Below, one piece after another: positions 56,001 to 64,000 of a stretch of DNA of 64,000 bases. Each line of letters starts with the position of its first letter. Positions within the stretch are counted from its first letter, which is position 1. Source of the DNA: Elmis aenea. Lineage: Eukaryota; Arthropoda; Insecta; Coleoptera; Elmidae. Both the position numbers and the translations under genes were made by a program. The stretch spans positions 45,221,924-45,285,923 of the forward strand of contig OX393581.1 of assembly GCA_947652605.1 (NCBI GenBank), in the 5' to 3' direction. The notes beneath the pieces were generated by a model that was given only the letters and a program-made list of their open reading frames with translations, ran no database searches and had not been told where the DNA came from.

Positions 56001-59000
56001 ATATCGGAATAACTTTTCAACCGCTTAAGATATTGACTTGAAGTTTTCAGGATATGTTTATAATGCTTATCTACAACGAAAAAATAATTTAGGATACGAT
56101 CCAATATTTTGTTTGTAAAAATCTTCAACAATTAACTCAACAAAGCAAAATTTCTTTACTGTTAACCTCTTTTCGAGACACATATTCCCGAATAACTTTT
56201 CAACCGCTTAAGATATTGACTTGAAATTTTCAGGATATGTTTATAATGCTCATCTACAACTAAAAAATAATTTAGGATACGATCCAATATTTTGTTTGTA
56301 AAAATCTTCAACAATTAACTCAACAAAGCAAAATTTCCTTACTGTTAACCTCTTTTCGAGACACATATTTCCGAATAACTTTTCAACCGCTTAAGATATT
56401 GACTTGAAATTTTCAGGATATGTTTATAATGCTCATCTACAACTAAAAAATAATTTAGGATACGATCCAATATTTTGTTTGTAAGAAAGTTCTACAATAA
56501 ACTCAACAAAGCAAAATTTCCTTACTGTTAACCTCCTTTCGAGACACATATTCTGGAATAACTTTTCAACCGCTTAAGATATTGACTTGAAATTTTCAGG
56601 ATATGTTCATAATGCTTATCTACAGCGAAAAAATAATTTAGGATACGATCCAGTATTTTGTTTGTAAAAATCTTCAACAAATAACTCAACAAAGCAAAAT
56701 TTCCTTACTGTTAACCTCCTTTCGAGACACACATTCCCGAATAACTTTTCAACCGCTTAAGATATTGACTTGAAGTTTTCAGGATATGTTTATAATGCTT
56801 ATCTACAACGAAAAAATAATTTAGGATACGATCCAATATTTTGTTTGTAAGAAAGTTCAACAATTAACTCAACAAATCAAAATTTCCTTACTGTTAACCT
56901 CCTTTCGAGAGACATATTCCCGAATAACTTTTCAACCGCTTAAGCTATTGACTTGAAATTTTCAGGATATGTTTATAATGCTCATCTACAACGAAAAAAT
57001 AATTTAGGATACGATCCAATATTTTGTTTGTAAAAATCTTCAATAATTAACTCAACGAAGCAAAATTTCCTTACTGGTAACCTCCTTTCGAGACACATAT
57101 TCCCGAATAATTTTTCAACCGCTTAAGATATTGACTTGAAATTTTCAGGATATGTTTATAATGCTCATCTACAACGAAAAAATAATTTAGGATACGATCC
57201 AATATTTTGTTTGTAAGAAAGTTCAACAATTAACTCAACAAATCAAAATTTCCTTACTGTTAACCTCCTTTCGAGACACATATTCCCGAATAACTTTTCA
57301 ACCGCTTAAGATATTGACTTGAAATTTTCAGGATATGTTTATAATGCTTATCTACAACGAAAAAATAATTTAGGATACGATCCAATATTTTGTTTGTAAA
57401 AATCTTCAACAATTAACTCAACAAAGCAAAATTTCCTTACTGTTAACCTCCTTTCGAGACACATATTCCGGAATAACTTTTCAACCGCTTAAGATATTGA
57501 CTTGAAATTTTTTAGGATATGTTTATAATGCTCATCTACAACGAAAAAATAATTTAGGATACGATCCAATATTTTGTTTGTAAGAAAGTTCAACAATTAA
57601 CTCAACAAAGCAAAATTTCCTTACTGTTAACCTCCTTTCGAGACACATATTCCCGAATAACTTTTCAACCGCTTAAGATATTGACTTGAAATTTTCAGGA
57701 TATGTTTATAATGCTTATCAACAACGAAAAAATAATTTAGGATACGATCCAGTATTTTGTTTGTAAAAATCTTCAACAATTAACTCAACAAAGCAAAATT
57801 TCCATACTGTTAACCTCCTTTCGAGACACATATTCCCGAATAACTTTTCAACCGCTTAAGATATTGACTTGAAATTTTCAGGATATGTTTATAATGCTTA
57901 TCTACAACGAAAAAATAATTTAGGATACGATCCAATATTTTGTTTGTAAAAATCTTCAACAATTAACTCAACAAAGCAAAATTTCCTTACTGTTAACCTC
58001 CTTTCGAGACACATATTTCTGAATAACTTTTCAACCGCTTAAGATATTGACTTGTAATTTTCAGGATATGTTTATAATGCTCATCTACAACGAAAAAATA
58101 ATTTAGGATACGATCCAATATTTTGTTTGTAAAAATCTTCAACAATTAACTCAACAAAGCAAAATTTCCTTACTGTTAACCTCTTTTCGAGACACATATT
58201 CCCGAATAACTTTTCAACCGCTTAAGATATTGACTTGAAATTTTCAGGATATGTTTATAATGCTCATCTACAACTAAAAAATAATTTAGGATACGATCCA
58301 ATATTTTGTTTGTAAAAATCTTCAACAATTAACTCAACAAAGCAAAATTTCCTTACTGTTAACCTCCTTTCGAGACACATATTTCCGAATAACTTTTCAA
58401 CCGCTTAAGATATTGACTTGAAATTTTCAGGATATGTTTATAATGCTCATCTACAACTAAAAAATAATTTAGGATACGATCCAATATTTTGTTTGTAAGA
58501 AAGTTCTACAATAAACTCAACAAAGCAAAATTTCCTTACTGTTAACCTCCTTTCGAGACACATATTCCCGAATAACTTTTCAACCGCTTAAGATATTGAC
58601 TTGAAATTTTCAGGATATGTTCATAATGCTTATCTACAGCGAAAAAATAATTTAGGATACGATCCAATATTTTGTTTGTAAAAATCTTCAACAAATAACT
58701 CAACAAAGCAAAATTTCCTTACTGTTAACCTCCTTTCGAGACACACATTCCCGAATAACTTTTCAACCGCTTAAGATATTGACTTGAAGTTTTCAGGATA
58801 TGTTTATAATGCTTATCTACAACGAAAAAATAATTTAGGATACGATCCAATATTTTGTTTGTAAGAAAGTTCAACAATTAACTCAACAAATCAAAATTTC
58901 CTTACTGTTAACCTCCTTGAGACACATATTCCGGAATAACTTTTCAACCGCTTAAGATATTGACTTGAAATTTTTAGGATATGTTTATAATGCTCATCTA

Positions 59001-60842
59001 CAACGAAAAAATAATTTAGGATACGATCCAATATTTTGTTTGTAAAAATCTTCAATAATTAACTCAACGAAGCAAAATTTCCTTACTGGTAACCTCCTTT
59101 CGAGACACATATTCCCGAATAATTTTTCAACCGCTTAAGATATTGACTTGAAATTTTCAGGATATGTTTATAATGCTCATCTACAACGAAAAAATAATTT
59201 AGGATACGATCCAATATTTTGTTTGTAAGAAAGTTCAACAATTAACTCAACAAATCAAAATTTCCTTACTGTTAACCTCCTTTCGAGACACATATTCCCG
59301 AATAACTTTTCAACCGCTTAAGATATTGACTTGAAATTTTCAGGATATGTTTATAATGCTTATCTACAACGAAAAAATAATTTAGGATACGATCCAATAT
59401 TTTGTTTGTAAAAATCTTCAACAATTAACTCAACAAAGCAAAATTTCCTTACTGTTAACCTCCTTTCGAGACACATATTCCGGAATAACTTTTCAACCGC
59501 TTAAGATATTGACTTGAAATTTTTTAGGATATGTTTATAATGCTCATCTACAACGAAAAAATAATTTAGGATACGATCCAATATTTTGTTTGTAAGAAAG
59601 TTCAACAATTAACTCAACAAAGCAAAATTTCCTTACTGTTAACCTCCTTTCGAGACACATATTCCCGAATAACTTTTCAACCGCTTAAGATATTGACTTG
59701 AAATTTTCAGGATATGTTTATAATGCTTATCAACAACGAAAAAATAATTTAGGATACGATCCAATATTTTGTTTGTAAAAATCTTCAACAATTAACTCAA
59801 CAAAGCAAAATTTCCATACTGTTAACCTCCTTTCGAGACACATATTCCCGAATAACTTTTCAACCGCTTAAGATATTGACTTGAAATTTTCAGGATATGT
59901 TTATAATGCTTATCTACAACGAAAAAATAATTTAGGATACGATCCAATATTTTGTTTGTAAAAATCTTCAACAATTAACTCAACAAAGCAAAATTTCCTT
60001 ACTGTTAACCTCCTTTCGAGACACATATTTCGGAATAACTTTTCAACCGCTTAAGATATTGACTTGAAATTTTCAGGATATGTTATAATGCTTATCTACA
60101 GCGAAAAAATAATTTTGGATACGATCCAATATTTTGTTTGTAAGAAAGTTCAACAATCAATTCAACAAAGCAAAATTTCCTTACTGTTAACCTCCTTTCG
60201 AGACACATATTCTGGAATAACTTTTCAACCGCTTAAGATATTGACTTGAAATTTTCAGGATATGTTTATAATGCTTATCTACAGCGAAAAAATAATTTAG
60301 GATACGATCCAATATTTTGTTTGTAAGAAAGTTCAATAATTAACTCAACAAAGCAAAATTTCCTTACTGTTAACACGTTCACTGCCAACCAAAATTTTGT
60401 GCCGACCCTCAGAGGCCAACGCGTTTTATTGAAATATTTAATGTTTAGTATATTTTATTAAAACTGTAACTGCTTACCAAAACAAATTTTAAAAACCGAC
60501 ACCAGGAAAAGTTGAGGTTCACCTTTCCCTACAAGCCAGTAAAATCGTAAAGTAGGCTCACAACGGCCAACAAAATACTGGAACATTTAGTACAGATATG
60601 TCCGTGACTCAAATGTCTAGTCATTGGCTCCTAATGAACGACCGCCATGACTCAAACTTCGAGTCAGTGGCAGTGAACGTGTTAACCTCCTTTCGAGACA
60701 CATATTCCCGAATAACTTTTCAACCGCTTAAGATATTGACTTGAAATTTTCAGGATATGTTTATAATGCTTATCTACAACGAAAAAATAATTTAGGATAC
60801 GATCCAATATTTTGTTTGTAAGAAACTTCAGCAATTAACTCA
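50081..60842 (+). repeat. 183-bp satellite array, about 57 monomers, with higher-order structure
   Basis: Head-to-tail monomers; the landmark GTTAACCTCC falls at 50320, 50501, 50684, 50867, 51050 and so on, giving a 183-bp period (181 in the first). Typical blocks are CGAGACACATATTCCCGAAT, TCAACCGCTTAAGATATTGA, TCAGGATATGTTTATAATGC and GGATACGATCCAATATTTTG. All units face the same way and most differ by only a few bases; the first units (50081-50320) and the last are the most diverged or truncated. Some monomers lack the TTCG of CCTTTCGAG, and one unit near 53760 is short by about 12 bp. Short frames inside are chance translations. Confidence 0.97.
60374..60681. mobile_element. piggyBac-type MITE, 308 bp, inside a satellite monomer
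   Basis: Perfect inverted ends CACGTTCACTGCCA and TGGCAGTGAACGTG with TTAA duplicated on both sides (60370-60373, 60682-60685). The target is the TTAA inside the satellite's own GTTAACC. No coding capacity. A CCGACCCTCAGAGGCCAACG segment and a complementary-looking CAACGGCCAAC lie inside. Confidence 0.93.
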
Positions 60843-60845
60843 AGT

Positions 60846-61448
60846 AACTAACCATTTTAATATTTTGGTAAAATCCAAATAATGATGATAGAACAGGCCT
60901 GCTCTTGTCTTCTTTCATTTCTTCATTACATTACATCACGCATCTACAACAGTGATTTACTTGTCTAATAAGTATTTTTTAAGTTCTAAAGTAGTAAAAA
61001 AGTTATTTTTTGCAAGTTTGAAGCCAGCATTATGAACTGTATGCACTAGTGATTTTACAATAATTTCGAATCCAAGATTTTTTTGTGTAGCTTCTCCAGG
61101 CTGGCGTCCCACATACACAGTTCCATCAATAGCTAAACCGGAAACAGATTCACATATCAAAAAAAAAATTCAAACATATTTTGCCAAAACTGTGTTGTTA
61201 CTTGTCATATAAGCTATTATTAAGCTATGGGCCTCTTAAGCCCTTGATGTGTGAATACGGGGTATTACTAAATAAAAATTATTAAAATAAATGGATAACA
61301 TTAGTTTGCAATATATTTTAGAAAATATTATATGAAAAGAATTGATTGAGGCATTTCTGACAGGAAATCAGAAAAAAAGCCGGCTCGAAAATTACATAGA
61401 AAGCAATAGGTCACTGGGCCACTGAGGCCTGTGATGTGCATCCTAGGG
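60846..61448 (-). mobile_element. piggyBac element, internally deleted, copy 2, truncated by the satellite
   Basis: On the minus strand it begins CCCTAGGATGCAC next to TTAA (61449-61452) and runs through the same GGCCTCAGTGGCC-type hairpin, T-rich tract and transposase entry as copy 1 at 18018. The transposase text ESVSGLAIDGTVYVGRQPGE, NLGFEIIVKSLVHTVHNAGF and LELKKYLLDK ends soon after a KMV codon run at 60846, where satellite sequence takes over. In-frame over 67 codons but lacking both the N-terminal half and the C-terminus. Confidence 0.88.
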
Positions 61449-61452
61449 TTAA

Positions 61453-62212
61453 CCAACCCCGATCACTACCTTGTCTCCAACGTCTCCCTGGAGTCTTCTA
61501 GAGAGATATTCTAGAGCTCACAAGGGGATGGTAGCGCCCACTTTGAGAATCGCTTCATAAACAAAAAATAATAATTACCACATGTACTCGTATGAGCATA
61601 TCAGAGAAGTAAAGAAAGTATAATTTTTTAAAGCTAAACGCTTCCCGTTTGTTGATTTTCATAAACTTTAAAATAGTGTGCCATATTTATATTACTATAA
61701 TAAAAAAACTATATTAACAAGCTAAAACAATTTTTAAAACTTTAGCGGGCTGATCTACATACATTCAAATGTCTACTACTTTCCTTTTATTAAAATAGCG
61801 AAACATTTTGCTATTTAATATCTTTGTTATATTAGCATTTTGTTACAGTAAATTTCTTGTTTAAGGACTTTTGTCAGACTTGTTCTTGAAATGCGCCGAT
61901 CTAAGTAATTAATCAAAGCAGATGAATATTTTTATTTGCTCCGCTAAAATACGAAGCAAAATGATGAATGTACCTTTAGCTGTATACAGACAGGACTCCA
62001 TTACTCATTAAGGGGATTAAATTAATAATTTCTTGTTATAATTACAATGTTTACGCTCTCATCGATTATATTCAGAGAATTATTAGTTTCTATATTAGTT
62101 AGGTGAACTAATAACCCGGGCCAACCAAGGTTAAATAACATTTTAGACAATTGTTTTGTATCAAAGCGTCTTTTAATTGTATTTCAAATGCATATTACTC
62201 AATTAGATATTA
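61453..62212. other. no gene recognised
   Basis: AT-rich spacer between piggyBac copy 2 and the mariner-type element; a CTCTAGAGAG..TCTAGAGCTC patch near 61497-61520 is the only local palindrome. Confidence 0.4.
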
Positions 62213-62214
62213 TA

Positions 62215-63610
62215 CAGGGTGTGTATAAATTGGCGGAAGCGCTAAACGTGGCGATGTTCTTCGTAAGGTTCGAAAATCTTAATACAAAAATGTTGCACCA
62301 TGCTTGCTGTGTCTGCAAGAGGTCTTCAAAGTTTTGACATTCAGTCCTTTAGTAAGCGTTATTATTTAATATTTGTTAATGAAAAAGCTGCGATTTGGAA
62401 TAAAAATAAATTTTGAATAATACTTTTTCCTAGATATTGTATTTTTCCTTTCAAAAATTGGTGTTGAAAATATGTTAATCACTGATTTGAATAAAAATAA
62501 TACACATGGCAACATTGTCACCTGCTGTCATCTCTGTTTTTCACGTAATTATTTCTAGTTTGTATAAATTATTGTGTGCTGCATTTTTATTAGTTGTGTT
62601 TCTATATTTTTCATTAGCTATTGTGTTTATCCGTTCATTCATTGTGGATTTGACGTTTAATGAATACGCTGATATGTACATGGCATATGGTTTCTGTAAT
62701 GGAAATGCAGCCATGGCTAAAGAAGAATATCGAGTGCGTTTTCCAAACCAGAGTCATCCTTCGGAAAATGTATTTCGAAAGCTGGACCAACGTGTTCGTA
62801 AAAATGGTTTGTTTGTTCCAAGAAAGATCAACGCTGGTCGACCAAGAGAAAGGCGCACAGTACAATAATTGGAAGATAATATTTTGAACGCACTATTGGG
62901 CTGATGAAAACCGCATAAGTTTTGTGAATGTGGTCACCAAAGAAGGTTTTCTGTTAATGTTTGGCTGGGCATAATATACCTCAGGGTTATTGGATCGATT
63001 TACCTTCCAAACCATCTTGACGCTGTTGAATTCCTCAACGTTTTGGAACAAGTCATTGACGATATGCCGTTGAACATACCACCAAATATGCTATTCATGC
63101 ATGATGGAGCTCCTGCTCATTTTGGCCGAAATGTAAGAGAGTGGTTGGATGAAAACTTTTCAAACGGATTGGTCATGACGGTCCCATCTCATGGCCTGCG
63201 ATATCTCCCGATCTCAATCCATTAGATTTCTTTGTGTGGAGCTTTATTAAACAAAAAGTTTATGCATCGCCTCCGCCAAATGCCGAAGAAGAAACAGAAT
63301 TAATACGGCGGTTTTACAAATAACACCAGAAAAACTGGAGCGAGTAATGCAGACGATACCTAAAAGATTGCAGTTTACGAACTGAAGGCTTTCAGTTCGA
63401 AGAAATGTTATTAATATCTAAGTAAAAATTGCTGATAAAAAACTGTCCAAACGCAAATCAATGGATGCAATGTAACCAAATTTTTGTGTTTTTAAATGGT
63501 TCCTGAGGCCATAGGAAGCATGGTACAATATTTTTGTATTAAGATTTTGACTAGAATTTTGCGAAGAATATCGCCACCTGTAGCGCTTCCGCCAATTTAT
63601 ACACACCCTG
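62215..63610 (+). mobile_element. Tc1/mariner-type element, 1.4 kb
   Basis: TA-CAGGGTGTGTATAAATTGGC and GCCAATTTATACACACCCTG-TA, with TIRs extending over CGGAAGCGCT and GGTGGCGAT and sequence complementarity of more than 60 bp. TA duplicated at both ends. Encodes a broken transposase. The deletion derivative at 9418-10042 has the same ends. Confidence 0.92.
62650..63390 (+). pseudogene. IS630-Tc1-mariner transposase with DUF4817-type N-terminus, broken
   Basis: LTFNEYADMYMAYGFCNGNA followed by AKEEYRVRFPNQSHPS and NVFRKLDQRVRKNGLF is the N-terminal helix-turn-helix domain of this transposase group; the hydrophobic run before it (from 62506) is probably leader read-through. After GRPRERRTVQ the frame stops at about 62866. 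NVWLGIIYLRVIGSIYLPN and LNVLEQVIDDMPLNIPPNML then lead to FMHDGAPAHFGRNVREWLDE, holding the second catalytic aspartate, and in a shifted frame to SPDLNPLDFFVWSFIKQKVY with the third. The segment that should hold the first aspartate is deleted. At least two frameshifts. Confidence 0.88.
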
Positions 63611-63612
63611 TA

Positions 63613-64000
63613 TAAAAAACCAAATACACAAAAAAAGTTTGCTAGTGTTTTTAATAGGAGTTCTGGTATAATAAATATGAAAATTTTGGTGTAGTGGAAA
63701 TTGACGTTTATTTAAAACTTCTGTGATCTATTCATTGCGTTTTTATCTCGGTGCCATTGTTAAAAATCTATTTTTCAGCACAAAAATGTGGTTATTACTT
63801 ATGTATCAACTAATGGTCTCTAGCGACGTTGGAAATAATTAAAAATTTGAAAAAACAGTGTCGAATAAATAAGAAAAAGCAAAAGAATTTCACACGGAAC
63901 TTTTAAATTTTAATTATTTAATGTTTGCCATATTATTATAGGCATTGTATTTTCTTTAAATAAACCTTAATAAAGAAACATTTCAGAGCAAAACTTGTTA
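63613..64000. other. no gene recognised
   Basis: AT-rich DNA to the end of the window with nothing identifiable. Confidence 0.35.

Noticed and set aside
50081..60842. CENP-B box in the satellite monomer
   Set aside because: I compared TTTCGAGACACATATTCCCG with the 17-bp CENP-B box pattern and the required spacing of TTCG, A and CGGG does not fit.
50081..60842. CRISPR-like array
   Set aside because: Units are contiguous 183-bp tandem repeats without unique spacers, in eukaryotic DNA.
62506..62640. N-terminal membrane segment on the mariner-type transposase
   Set aside because: The hydrophobic codons precede the conserved LTFNEYADMY start of the domain and reflect read-through of T-rich leader; transposases of this group have no membrane segment.

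Overview
This window is AT-rich eukaryotic nuclear DNA from an insect, probably a beetle. The insect assignment rests on one exon of a CAPA/pyrokinin-type neuropeptide receptor and on the transposon mix (Tc1/mariner, pogo, piggyBac, hAT, Penelope-like, jockey-like LINEs); the beetle assignment is only a guess. I see no prokaryotic genes, operons, CRISPR arrays, rRNA or intact tRNA genes. Nearly all short open frames are chance frames in AT-rich or palindromic DNA.

Host signals are two. On the minus strand, 17253-17526 is a first coding exon of a class A GPCR, with TM1, TM2, a clean GTAAGT donor and an upstream ORF; its intron runs left and no further exon was found. On the plus strand, 49581-49667 looks like a core promoter plus first exon: TATATAAA, an initiator 28 bp downstream, an ATG and a GTAAGT donor. 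No later exon was found for it either.

The left half (1-45.7 kb) is a graveyard of DNA transposons. The commonest class is palindromic foldback elements ending in TA-CAGGGTG-like inverted repeats (2610-4399, 9418-10042, 13180-14778, 20048-21218, 21539-23188, 24848-26067, 30660-31052, 33106-35838). Small hAT MITEs with perfect or near-perfect 8-bp duplications lie inside several of these, and 5'-truncated LINEs lie inside some as well, so insertion order can be read. Broken transposase or polymerase coding remains for hAT (798-1190, 28914-29660), mariner (27790-28600), pogo/HTH_psq (33930-34447), piggyBac (18300-19610, 60846-61160), jockey-like LINEs (13475-14161, 42378-43280), an RTE-like LINE (43930-45226) and Penelope-like elements (30545-30660, 38902-39195, 46805-47800). 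A tRNA-derived SINE lies at 47872-48119.

The right part is dominated by a 183-bp satellite, about 57 head-to-tail monomers from 50081 to 60842, with a higher-order period of 11 monomers (about 2.0 kb) and one 16-monomer interval. Its left edge is fused to a 34-bp foldback-element terminus and its right edge to a truncated piggyBac. A 308-bp TTAA-flanked MITE has jumped into one monomer. A Tc1/mariner-type element with a broken transposase (62215-63610) closes the window; its internally deleted sister is at 9418-10042.

Nothing here works as a gene cluster. The window is best read as a heterochromatin-like repeat island around the starts of two genes. All calls were made by eye from sequence, without database searches.
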